Origin: Mariprofundaceae bacterium
GTDB taxonomy: Bacteria; Pseudomonadota; Zetaproteobacteria; Mariprofundales; J009
NCBI GenBank assembly: GCA_015489095.1
Contig: WFMN01000210.1
Span: 1 to 8,899, forward strand
Length of the DNA: 8,899 bases
Reading direction: 5' to 3'
The position numbers and the translations under genes were made by a program. Below the pieces are notes generated by a model, which searched no databases, was not told the DNA's origin, and saw only the letters and a list, made by a program, of their open reading frames with translations. Of the stretch, positions 1 through 6,429 are shown in pieces. Positions within the stretch are counted from its first letter, which is position 1. Every line of letters begins with the position of its first letter.

Positions 1-1377
1 CTGTAGCGTAAGCGTGCGCAATCCCAGTGCAAGAATATAACGCAGACTTTCGCCATCGTGCGATATGGCTCGCATCACTTTGGCGTTAGCAAATGTCTTA
101 CCACAACCTGTGCTGGCCATGTTGACGGCAAAAAAACCACATTTCGATTTGGCATGCTGTTGCCGCCATCTTTTTATCTCCCCAACAGCTTTATCTTGCC
201 AGCGAAAGGCGTCAGCACTTGGCTTTTTCAAAGAGTGTATATCCTGAGCAACAGGTGGTTCCCGTTCGAAAACAGGTAGCAGAAAGGCTGTGCGTAAAGC
301 ATGAGCGGAAACACCAGCAAGGTGCTCATCGAGTTTCTGTTTAAGTTTCTTTGTTTTCCGATCCGTATTAGCAAATAAACCCGTAGTATCTTGCCAATGG
401 GGATCAGCATTTTGCGATGAATAATGGTGATCGCCTAGCATCAGGCACAAGCGAGCATGGTGCAGCACAACCCGGAAACTTCTATCATTCATGCATTGCT
501 GAACAAGAGGCAAGCAGCCTTGCAAACGGGTTGCCCATTTTCTCACCTGCTTCAACCATCTGAAAGATTGACTTAGCAAGCCGTGGGGGAACTCAAAGCA
601 ATCATTCAGCCTTGAATGGTAATTTTTTTCATCGCGTCGATTTTCATACCCCCACGCCTGAGTGATCCTTTTCAAGACTATGGCCATATTTGGGGCGGAC
701 TCATTTCTCCAGTCATCCGAAGTTTCAGGTAATCGATGGTGGGATACAATCAACCATGCGAGCATTTGCGCTGCCGGCGGCAGTTGGGATAAAGGTTTCT
801 GCGCCCTCTCTCCAGCGATTGACTTCAACCGAGCTTCGTTCAAATCACCATCAATGAGTATCGTTAACCAATATCTGTCATCACTTGTACTATCACAACT
901 GTGAATCAAAGCATGTAGCAATAAGCAAGAAATCCATTCATGACGGATGGGATCGCCCAACATAGAGGCGTCTTTCAACTTTTTCTGAAACAACCTTGTC
1001 GCTTTACCCCAGTCATGGAAAAGCGCCGCAAGCCCAGCTAAAGATTGAATAAGCGGAAGGTAGCGCCAGTCATTTTCAAACTGCGTGATTGCTTGTTGCG
1101 TACTGTTCACCGGCACCACACCTCGGGCATCGAATTTGCTCCGATTTCCCACCATCCACAGCAACTGGCTGCGCGAGCGGCTTCTGATCCAGTGGCAGGA
1201 AACAGCCGTGCTCTTGCTGGCCGTCTGGCGCAGCATTTTTTTGACCGTGTTCAACCCATCTTCGGTGATCAGCGTTTGCCAGGTATTGTCTCCAATCCGA
1301 TCTGCAAAGGCATCCAGCACCCGCCGGGTCTTTTTGCGCGCATTCTTTTCGCACTGAGAGACAAAGGTCACCATCAT
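1..1377 (-). CDS. cas2-3: Type I-F CRISPR-associated Cas2-Cas3 fusion, N-terminal part
   Basis: The frame is open without a stop for 459 codons and leaves the window at its left edge, so the 3' part is missing (the family is roughly 1,050-1,100 residues). Residues 1 to about 95 form the Cas2-like domain (MVTFVSQCEKNARKKTRRVL, then TAVSCHWIRSRSRS). An HD nuclease domain follows, with LFHDWGKA (H121, D122), RHEW (H146), SHHRLPE (H213, H214) and LGDHHYSS (D316, H317, H318). The helicase part begins with Walker A ASTGCGKT (K427), and LALGLRTLTLQ is the last visible sequence. In type I-F the Cas2 part joins Cas1 in spacer integration, and Cas3 unwinds and degrades DNA marked by Cascade. I chose the ATG at 1377, whose ATGA overlaps the cas1 stop; the adjacent ATG at 1374 is also possible. 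No strong ribosome-binding site precedes it, which suggests translational coupling. Base composition is much poorer in GC than in the housekeeping genes (21/60 G+C at 841-900). Confidence 0.96.
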   Translation of the reverse strand, partial: MMVTFVSQCEKNARKKTRRVLDAFADRIGDNTWQTLITEDGLNTVKKMLRQTASKSTAVSCHWIRSRSRSQLLWMVGNRSKFDARGVVPVNSTQQAITQFENDWRYLPLIQSLAGLAALFHDWGKATRLFQKKLKDASMLGDPIRHEWISCLLLHALIHSCDSTSDDRYWLTILIDGDLNEARLKSIAGERAQKPLSQLPPAAQMLAWLIVSHHRLPETSDDWRNESAPNMAIVLKRITQAWGYENRRDEKNYHSRLNDCFEFPHGLLSQSFRWLKQVRKWATRLQGCLPLVQQCMNDRSFRVVLHHARLCLMLGDHHYSSQNADPHWQDTTGLFANTDRKTKKLKQKLDEHLAGVSAHALRTAFLLPVFEREPPVAQDIHSLKKPSADAFRWQDKAVGEIKRWRQQHAKSKCGFFAVNMASTGCGKTFANAKVMRAISHDGESLRYILALGLRTLTLQ

Positions 1378-2336
1378 CTCGTGGTACCACACCGAGCCTT
1401 GAGCGCTTGGGCCTTTACACATTCAAACATAAAATCCAACGCCTTGTAATCCGTGAAGGCTTGCAGGCACTGCTGGCGAAACTCCTGCTCAGTAGCATTC
1501 TCTTTCGCGCAGACAAAAGCCCACGGCAGCACGAGCGCATCCTTGATCAAATCTGCCACATCGAACACCAACGCGCCTCGGCGTGTTTTGCCATGCATCA
1601 CGGCAAAACCGTGCGGAATACCCAGTACCCACAGGGTTGTGGCAGCCAGCCCGTAGGCGAGATAGTTGCCGTGATTGAGAAACCCGTTGGCCTTGTCGGT
1701 TGACTCGTGCTCCCGCACAAACCCCTGAATGTTCGCTGTTCGCGCGGCAAACTTGTAAAGCTGTTTGGTCAGTTGCGCCTCCGAGGTCAGCAAATCCCCC
1801 GTTTGTTCGGCTCTGTCAATCTTAGCGCGACATCCATTTAACGCGCCAAGCAACACATCATCGCGGGCATCAAAGCCCGCCAGCCTCAGCTCCCTATCCT
1901 TTGACCAGACCTTTTGTAGATAATCAATGCGTGCATGCTGCATGGCCTTGGCGGCATGCAGCCGCTGAACACTATCGAACCAAAATCCCAGCCACCCTTG
2001 CAGGTACTCCGTTGGTCGATATTCGCTTTGCGGCGTAAACCATTCGACCTCGTTCCCCATGTAGAGCGGGGTGCCACCACCGCCGCAAAAACCGATCAGC
2101 ACGCCAGCCTGCGCCAACATGCGCACGGCGGCCTGAGTAATCGATGTGCCATTTCCCAGCAAAATCACCGTAGTGTTGGCAATGGGGATATTGAAGTACA
2201 GCTTCTCTCTTTTGGCCTCGGTCAGATAGAGTACCCGGCCATCCTTCTGCATCACCCGGCAATGCTCCAACAGATAGAGGTTGGCACGCTTGGAATGCAG
2301 AATCGTTTTCAGATCGCTTGGCGAGAAATCTTTCAC
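1374..2336 (-). CDS. cas1: Type I-F CRISPR-associated endonuclease Cas1
   Basis: A 320-residue Cas1 of subtype I-F, the integrase that with Cas2 inserts new spacers into the CRISPR array. The N-terminus FSPSDLKTILHSKRANLYLL, the GFCGGGGTPLY segment and the TPQSEYRPTEYLQGW segment are typical of I-F Cas1. The expected metal ligands are present: E186 in LTSEAQLTKQLY, H248 in VMHGKTRRG and D259/D262 in FDVADLIKD; their assignment is by family analogy. The start codon is GTG at 2336. It fits the family's N-terminus exactly, and the next in-frame Met, at residue 29, would cut into the conserved core. This GTG overlaps the lspA stop (GTGA) and no clear Shine-Dalgarno lies before it, so translation probably depends on ribosomes finishing lspA. 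The stop overlaps the start of cas2-3. G+C is intermediate between lspA and cas2-3. Confidence 0.97.
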   Translation of the reverse strand: MKDFSPSDLKTILHSKRANLYLLEHCRVMQKDGRVLYLTEAKREKLYFNIPIANTTVILLGNGTSITQAAVRMLAQAGVLIGFCGGGGTPLYMGNEVEWFTPQSEYRPTEYLQGWLGFWFDSVQRLHAAKAMQHARIDYLQKVWSKDRELRLAGFDARDDVLLGALNGCRAKIDRAEQTGDLLTSEAQLTKQLYKFAARTANIQGFVREHESTDKANGFLNHGNYLAYGLAATTLWVLGIPHGFAVMHGKTRRGALVFDVADLIKDALVLPWAFVCAKENATEQEFRQQCLQAFTDYKALDFMFECVKAQALKARCGTTR

Positions 2337-2830
2337 GGCGATTCACGCGAGGCGGGGCGGAAACTGGTGACAATCAGGCCGACTACGGCGACGGAGATGC
2401 AGGAGTCGGCGATGTTGAACGCCGGCCAGACATAGCTGTGACCATCGATCACGACATACCATTGAATAAAATCAACCACATAACCGAGCTGCGCGCGATC
2501 CCAGATGTTGCCGATGGCGCCGGCCAGCACCAGCACCAACCACCACCCTTCGCTGCCGCGCTGATGGCGGCTGCGCCACCACCATAGCGTTACCGCCAGC
2601 GCGATGCCGATGGTAATGCCGAGGATCAGCATCGCCCCCCATGCGCGGGGCAGGTCGGCCAGCATCGAAAAGGCGACACCGTTGTTGTGCGCCTTGATGA
2701 CATTGAAACAGCCGGGAATCACCACCAGATGGAGCGTAGCTTCCTGCTGCTCGATCCACCACTTGGTCGCTTGATCCAGCGCCACCATGGCGACCAGCAG
2801 CGCCAGTTGCCACCTCATCCGCTGTTGCAT
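2333..2830 (-). CDS. lspA: Lipoprotein signal peptidase (signal peptidase II)
   Basis: A 165-residue inner-membrane aspartyl protease that removes signal peptides from diacylglyceryl-modified prolipoproteins. The family blocks are in order: LDQATK (D19), the HNNGVAFS block around N50, GNIWDRAQLGYVVDFI with D120, and FNIADSCISV with D142. D120 and D142 correspond to the catalytic aspartate pair. Four hydrophobic segments fit the known topology (about residues 7-23, 63-84, 96-109 and 138-156). The ATG start has a good Shine-Dalgarno, AAGGAG, six bases upstream. The C-terminus has normal length, so the gene looks intact although its stop overlaps the cas1 GTG. Elsewhere in gammaproteobacteria lspA usually follows ileS and precedes fkpB-ispH; here a toxin-antitoxin pair lies upstream and cas1 downstream. 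I see no convincing promoter in the 80 bp before it. Confidence 0.97.
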   Translation of the reverse strand: MQQRMRWQLALLVAMVALDQATKWWIEQQEATLHLVVIPGCFNVIKAHNNGVAFSMLADLPRAWGAMLILGITIGIALAVTLWWWRSRHQRGSEGWWLVLVLAGAIGNIWDRAQLGYVVDFIQWYVVIDGHSYVWPAFNIADSCISVAVVGLIVTSFRPASRESP

Positions 2831-2874
2831 TGATTACTCCTTGATTCCCAATCCCTGTCGATACGCGCACCGCG

Positions 2875-2893
2875 AAAAGCCCCTCCTCGGGCT
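2875..2893 (-). terminator. Weak intrinsic terminator-like hairpin after the toxin gene
   Basis: On the minus strand AGCCC and GGGCT pair around a six-base loop, followed by TTTTC. The stem is only five base pairs and the T-run is short. It lies about 18 bases past the toxin stop and about 45 bases before lspA. It could end the toxin-antitoxin transcript or only attenuate it, letting some transcription run into lspA and cas1. Confidence 0.4.
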
Positions 2894-2910
2894 GTTTGCA
2901 AAGTCGGCAT

Positions 2911-3210
2911 CTACACGGAGCGCAGTTCCCGTTCGCTTCGCCAAATACGAATGACCGATACGGCTTGGTTCGGCTCAAGTCGGTACACGACCCGGAAGGG
3001 GGGACGAATCAGTTCCCGTAGATTATCCACTTTGAACTCTGGCACAATTCGCCCCATCTTGGGATAGGTTTCCAGATCCTTCACCGCATCCCGCAATGCA
3101 ACGATTGTCTGCTCTCCTATGCGTGGGACACCCTGCCGTTCGTAATATTCGGCGATCTGCAGCATATCTGCCAGTGCCGACGGCGAAAACTGAACGGCCG
3201 TTTTTGCCAC
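2911..3210 (-). CDS. RelE/ParE-family toxin of a type II toxin-antitoxin pair
   Basis: A 99-residue small basic protein of the RelE/ParE superfamily. Members are either ribosome-dependent mRNA endonucleases (RelE type) or gyrase poisons (ParE type). The recognisable blocks are FSPSALADMLQIAEYY (8-23), YPKMGRIVPEF (49-59), LRELIRPPFRVVYR (64-77) and the C-terminal IRIWRSERE (88-96). The RELIRPPFRVVYR-IWRSERE pattern resembles chromosomal toxins paired with Phd/YefM antitoxins; I cannot tell from sequence whether the target is mRNA or gyrase. The start is GTG at 3210, five bases after the antitoxin stop, with no clear Shine-Dalgarno, so coupling to antitoxin translation is likely. The frame is intact with no disruption. 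A weak terminator-like hairpin follows. Confidence 0.88.
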   Translation of the reverse strand: MAKTAVQFSPSALADMLQIAEYYERQGVPRIGEQTIVALRDAVKDLETYPKMGRIVPEFKVDNLRELIRPPFRVVYRLEPNQAVSVIRIWRSERELRSV

Positions 3211-3215
3211 TAGGG

Positions 3216-3485
3216 TCAGTCAAGCCCCAATTTCCGCTCGACTTCCGCCAGCGGGACGCCCTCACCGGCCTCAATTTCACCCATGCCCTGCATGACCGCG
3301 CGTATGAATGCACGCTCTTCCTCCGCCTTCTCAAAATCGGCCAGCGACTGAATAACAGCAACCCCTTTGCCCCTGCTGGTCAGTAGCACGGGACGGTGGT
3401 TTGCTTCTGTCTGTCGCACATACTTGCCGGGGTTGATCTTGAGGGTCGAAAGCGGAATCACATCTTCAGAAAATTTCACATGCAT
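3216..3485 (-). CDS. Phd/YefM-family antitoxin
   Basis: An 89-residue antitoxin. The N-terminal Phd/YefM DNA-binding and dimerisation fold is visible as VIPLSTLKINPGKYVRQTEA (about 9-28) and RPVLLTSRGKGVAVIQSLADFE (about 31-52). The acidic C-terminal tail (about 55-89), ending VPLAEVERKLGLD, is the part expected to wrap and neutralise the toxin. The start is the ATG at 3485, which has GGAGG seven bases upstream and matches the usual N-terminus. The frame stays open further upstream to 3641, but that extension is antisense to nothing known and runs into the end of pabB, so I excluded it. The toxin follows after five bases. The family normally represses its own operon together with the toxin; the upstream spacer carries a promoter overlapped by repeats that suit this. 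Confidence 0.92.
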   Translation of the reverse strand: MHVKFSEDVIPLSTLKINPGKYVRQTEANHRPVLLTSRGKGVAVIQSLADFEKAEEERAFIRAVMQGMGEIEAGEGVPLAEVERKLGLD

Positions 3486-3503
3486 CACCGAACCTCCAAG
3501 AAG

Positions 3504-3553
3504 GTGCTGTACACTGGTGCTGGAATCATGTGCTGTAAAGAGATTGACAGCAA
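3504..3553 (-). promoter_or_regulatory. Toxin-antitoxin promoter and repeat-rich operator
   Basis: A minus-strand promoter is readable as TTGCTG (3548-3553), a 17-base spacer and CATGAT (3525-3530). Overlapping it, the plus strand shows GTGCTG starting at 3504, 3517 and 3530, exactly 13 bases apart; the first and third extend to GTGCTGTA. TGTACA at 3508-3513 is the core hexamer described for YefM operators in E. coli. An inverted pair, TGCTGT (3531-3536) and ACAGCA (3547-3552), lies in the spacer and -35 region. These sites are well placed for repression by the antitoxin encoded just downstream. Confidence 0.6.
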
Positions 3554-3558
3554 GACCT

Positions 3559-4848
3559 CTACATCCCCAGCGCCGCCAGCAGGCCCGCGGCCTTGTGTTC
3601 GGTTTCGCGCTGTTCATGGCGCGGATTGGAGTCGCTGACAATCCCAGCCCCCGCCGCCCAGTGCAGCATGCTCGGCTCCATCCAGAAGGTACGGATCAGG
3701 ATATTGATATCGACCGCGCCGTTCCAACCGATATAGCCGACGCCGCCGGTGTAGGGTCCACGCGGCGCAGGCTCCAACTGATGGATGATCTCCATGCAGC
3801 GAATCTTGGGGCAGCCGGTGATGGTACCGCCGGGAAACATGGTCGCCAACACCTGCATCATCCCGACCTCCGGCCGCAGCCGCCCACGCACATTGGAGAC
3901 GATATGCTGCACGGTGCTGTAGCGCTCAATCACCATCGATTCATCGACCGTCACGCTGCCGGGCTGGCAGATCCGACCGAGATCGTTGCGCTCCAGATCA
4001 ACCAGCATGATATGTTCCGCCCGCTCCTTGGCGGAGAGCAACAGCTCCTCCCGAAGCTGGTCGCTCTCGCTGCCGCTGCCGATTTTGCGGGTACCGGCGA
4101 TCGGCCGGGTGTCGATCACTCCGTCCGGCGTGATGCGCACCAGCCGCTCGGGCGAAGCCGAAACGATGGCATGGCCATCCAGCCGCAACAGGCAGGAGAA
4201 GGGAGCCGGGTTGCAGCGGCGCAGACGGGAGTAGAGCGCGAGCGCATCGCCGTGTTGAATCGGCGCATGCCAAAAACGGGCGATATTGGCCTGAAAGATA
4301 TCCCCGGCACGGATGAACGCCTGCACCCGCGTAACCGCCCGGCGATAGTCGGCGGCGGAGCCATCTTCCACGATGGCACCGATGGCGAAGGGGGCGGCGG
4401 GCGCCGGAGAGCGCGGCTGCCGCAGCAGAGCTTCCACCTGCGCCAGCGCCTGCGATGAGCGGGCGGTGATGGTGACCCCGCCGTCGGGAGAGAAACGGAG
4501 CGACCACGCCGGATGGTGGGCATACAGCAGAGGGAGGCGGCCGTAGGCGGACGGTTTGGCGGCCGGCAACTCCTCAAACAGCCCTCCCGCCTCGTATGAC
4601 AGATAGATGAGGGCGAAGATCCCTTCAGCCCCTCCATCGGCGGGCGGCGTAAGCAGGCGGTTCCAATGGGGCAGTTGACGGGCGTCACAACGGGTTAGAC
4701 GATGGGACGCCCCGGCACGGGAGACGACCCACGCCGTGCCGCCACCGGAGGGATCCTCCAAGATGGCGGTGCAGTGGTTGGGATGCTGCGAGAAAAAGGC
4801 GAACGCCGTGCCATCATAGTTGGTACGGCGTTCGATTACTGGAGACAT
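3559..4848 (-). CDS. pabB: Chorismate-binding enzyme, probably aminodeoxychorismate synthase component I
   Basis: A 429-residue member of the PabB/TrpE/MenF chorismate-utilising family. PabB aminates chorismate to 4-amino-4-deoxychorismate for p-aminobenzoate and folate. The C-terminal catalytic domain (about 165-429) carries GDIFQANI (182-189), SASPERLVR (230-238), PIAGTRKIG (249-257), SAKERAEHIMLVDLERNDLGR (272-292), MFPGGTITGCPKI (337-349) and GGVGYIGWNGAVDINILIRT (368-387). The short N-terminal part shows no LLES-type tryptophan-feedback motif, and the gene follows fabF, where enterobacteria have pabC; both favour PabB over anthranilate synthase. One oddity is that position 251 is Ala, as in TrpE, whereas E. 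coli PabB has its nucleophilic Lys274 in PIKGT. The ATG start has no visible Shine-Dalgarno; a small hairpin occupies that space. TrpE-like activity cannot be excluded. Confidence 0.85.
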   Translation of the reverse strand: MSPVIERRTNYDGTAFAFFSQHPNHCTAILEDPSGGGTAWVVSRAGASHRLTRCDARQLPHWNRLLTPPADGGAEGIFALIYLSYEAGGLFEELPAAKPSAYGRLPLLYAHHPAWSLRFSPDGGVTITARSSQALAQVEALLRQPRSPAPAAPFAIGAIVEDGSAADYRRAVTRVQAFIRAGDIFQANIARFWHAPIQHGDALALYSRLRRCNPAPFSCLLRLDGHAIVSASPERLVRITPDGVIDTRPIAGTRKIGSGSESDQLREELLLSAKERAEHIMLVDLERNDLGRICQPGSVTVDESMVIERYSTVQHIVSNVRGRLRPEVGMMQVLATMFPGGTITGCPKIRCMEIIHQLEPAPRGPYTGGVGYIGWNGAVDINILIRTFWMEPSMLHWAAGAGIVSDSNPRHEQRETEHKAAGLLAALGM

Positions 4849-4858
4849 GTGAACGGCG

Positions 4859-4876
4859 CGGGTTGCCGCGAACCCG
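4859..4876 (-). other. Small hairpin between fabF and pabB
   Basis: On the minus strand CGGGTT and AACCCG form a six-base-pair stem around the loop CGCGGC. It lies inside the 31-bp fabF-pabB spacer, ending ten bases before the pabB ATG, where a ribosome-binding site would be expected. There is no T-run, so it is not an intrinsic terminator. It might modulate pabB translation or RNA processing; function is inference. Confidence 0.35.
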
Positions 4877-4879
4877 TTG

Positions 4880-6124
4880 TTATGCGAACTTCTTTAGAAC
4901 AACCGAGGCGTTGGTGCCGCCAAACCCGAATGAATTGGAGATCGCCACCCGAATATCGGCGTCGCGCGCCGTATTGGCAACATAGTCAAGATCGCACCCT
5001 TCGCCGGGGTTGTTGAGGTTGATGGTCGGCGTGGCAACCCGATGCTGGATACTCAGCGCCGTCAGCGCCGCCTCCACACCGCCCGCGGCACCGAGCAGAT
5101 GGCCGATCATCGACTTGTTGGAGGTCACCATCAGCTTGTCCGCATGGGCACCAAACACCCGCTTGATCCCTTCGGTCTCCGCCAGATCACCCGCCGGGGT
5201 CGAGGTACCGTGGGCATTGATATAATCCACGCTCTCCGGCGATAACTTGGCCGATTGCAGCGCCGATTGCATACAGCGGGCTCCCCCTTCACCTCCCGGC
5301 GCGGGCGCCGTGATATGGTGGGCGTCGCCCGACATTCCGTATCCGGCAACCTCGGCGATCATGGTCGCACCCCGGCTGCGGGCGGAATCGAGCGATTCCA
5401 TCAGCAGCACGCCGGAACCTTCGCCCATGATGAAACCATCACGGTCACGATCCCACGGACGCGATGCTCCCTGCGGATCGTCGTTTCGGGTGGAGAGCGC
5501 CTTGGAGGCACAGAAACCACCAACCCCCAGCGTACAGATGCAGGACTCCGCCCCACCGGCCAGCATGGCATCGGCCTCGCCGCTGGCGATGATGCGCCAC
5601 GCCTCGCCGATCGCATGGGTACCGGTGGCACAGGCGGTGACGGTGGCGGAGTTGGGTCCTTTTGCCCCCACCAGCATCGACACCCAGCCGGAGATCATGT
5701 TGATGATCGTCTTGGGGATGAAAAAGGGAGAGATCTTGCGCGCGCCTCCCTTCTGGTAGGCCTCCATGGTTGCCTCAATGGAGGGCAGGCCGCCGATACC
5801 GGAGCCGATAATCACCCCCACCCGATCGGCGTTGGCCTCGGAGATCTCCAGCCCTGAATCCGCCAGCGCCATCTTGGCGGCCGCCACTCCGTACTGAATA
5901 AAGGTGTCCATCTTGCGGACATCCTTACGGTTGATGTAGGGCGCGGGGTCAAACCCCTTGACCTCACCGGCGATGGTGCAGCTCATGCCCGCGGCCTCGG
6001 CATCAAAGCGGGTGATACGGTCGATGCCCGATTTTCCGTTGACGACCCCCTCCCAGGTGCTGGCCTTATCCAGCCCCAACGGGGTAAGCAGACCGACGCC
6101 GGTGATGACAACCCTAGTGGACAA
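4880..6124 (-). CDS. fabF: Beta-ketoacyl-ACP synthase II
   Basis: A 414-residue condensing enzyme of type II fatty-acid synthesis. It elongates acyl-ACP with malonyl-ACP in the cytoplasm, and FabF is important for unsaturated chain elongation. The Cys-His-His triad is in place: C165 in TVTACATGTHA, H305 in NAHGTSTPAGD and H342 in NKSMIGHLLGAAGG. The C-terminal SNSFGFGGTNASVVLKKF is the usual ending. Length and domain order are normal. The start is TTG at 6124, giving STRVVITGVG, the standard N-terminus; no in-frame ATG or GTG fits and the next internal Met is at residue 47. A GGAG inside the last codons of acpP sits eight bases before the TTG. An ATT codon directly before the TTG is a less likely start. 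acpP ends five bases upstream, so the two are surely co-transcribed. Confidence 0.98.
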   Translation of the reverse strand: MSTRVVITGVGLLTPLGLDKASTWEGVVNGKSGIDRITRFDAEAAGMSCTIAGEVKGFDPAPYINRKDVRKMDTFIQYGVAAAKMALADSGLEISEANADRVGVIIGSGIGGLPSIEATMEAYQKGGARKISPFFIPKTIINMISGWVSMLVGAKGPNSATVTACATGTHAIGEAWRIIASGEADAMLAGGAESCICTLGVGGFCASKALSTRNDDPQGASRPWDRDRDGFIMGEGSGVLLMESLDSARSRGATMIAEVAGYGMSGDAHHITAPAPGGEGGARCMQSALQSAKLSPESVDYINAHGTSTPAGDLAETEGIKRVFGAHADKLMVTSNKSMIGHLLGAAGGVEAALTALSIQHRVATPTINLNNPGEGCDLDYVANTARDADIRVAISNSFGFGGTNASVVLKKFA

Positions 6125-6129
6125 AATGG

Positions 6130-6369
6130 CTACTCCGCTTTGCTCGCGATATAGTCGATGGCGTTCTGTACGCTCTGGATCGTCTCGGCGTCGTCGTCGG
6201 GAATCTCGATGCCGAACTCCTCCTCAAACGCCATCACCAGCTCAACGGTATCGAGCGAATCGGCGCCGAGATCATCGACAAACGAAGAATCGGGGTTGAT
6301 CTCGCTCTCGTCCACATTGAGCTGATCTCCCACGATTTTAATAACTTTGGCTTCAATTTCAGCTGACAT
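6130..6369 (-). CDS. acpP: Acyl carrier protein
   Basis: A 79-residue, very acidic four-helix protein that carries growing acyl chains on a 4'-phosphopantetheine arm. The attachment serine is S38 in the DSLD motif of LGADSLDTVELVMAFEEEFG, and the third and fourth helices follow as IPDDDAETIQSVQNAIDYI. The start is the ATG at 6369, which has GGAGG seven bases upstream and gives the family's usual length. The frame is open further upstream, but that stretch crosses the promoter and is not coding. fabF follows after five bases. fabD and fabG, which often precede acpP, are absent here: the next gene upstream is divergent, so acpP heads its own transcript. Confidence 0.98.
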   Translation of the reverse strand: MSAEIEAKVIKIVGDQLNVDESEINPDSSFVDDLGADSLDTVELVMAFEEEFGIEIPDDDAETIQSVQNAIDYIASKAE

Positions 6370-6400
6370 ACACTGTCCTCCATCTAAAAATAAGGGGCGG

Positions 6401-6429
6401 CTTCTAGCACGCACCATAGGTCTCGACAA
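6401..6429 (-). promoter_or_regulatory. acpP: Probable sigma-70 promoter of acpP-fabF
   Basis: On the minus strand TTGTCG (6424-6429) and TAGAAG (6401-6406) are separated by 17 bases, with TG one base before the -10 as in extended -10 promoters. An A/T-rich block, AAAATTTTTT, lies directly upstream of the -35 and resembles an UP element. The start point would be near 6394, leaving a leader of about 25 bases before the acpP ATG, with its ribosome-binding site GGAGG. Confidence 0.55.

Noticed and set aside
3504..3536. The 13-base spaced GTGCTG repeats as a CRISPR mini-array or a CreTA-type guide
   Set aside because: The repeats are only six to eight bases with seven-base gaps and sit on a TA promoter next to protein-coding toxin and antitoxin genes, so an operator explains them better.
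3486..3641. Upstream extension of the antitoxin frame
   Set aside because: It crosses the TA promoter and the end of pabB, lacks family sequence, and the ATG at 3485 has a strong ribosome-binding site.
3367..4458. Long plus-strand open frame of 363 codons
   Set aside because: It lies antisense to the well-supported pabB and antitoxin genes, has low-complexity Arg/His/Gly-rich translation without any family motif, and is a product of GC-rich codon bias.
5255..5857. Plus-strand open frame of 200 codons, and the overlapping one at 5247-5759
   Set aside because: Both are antisense to fabF, whose catalytic motifs are all intact; their translations show no recognisable domain.
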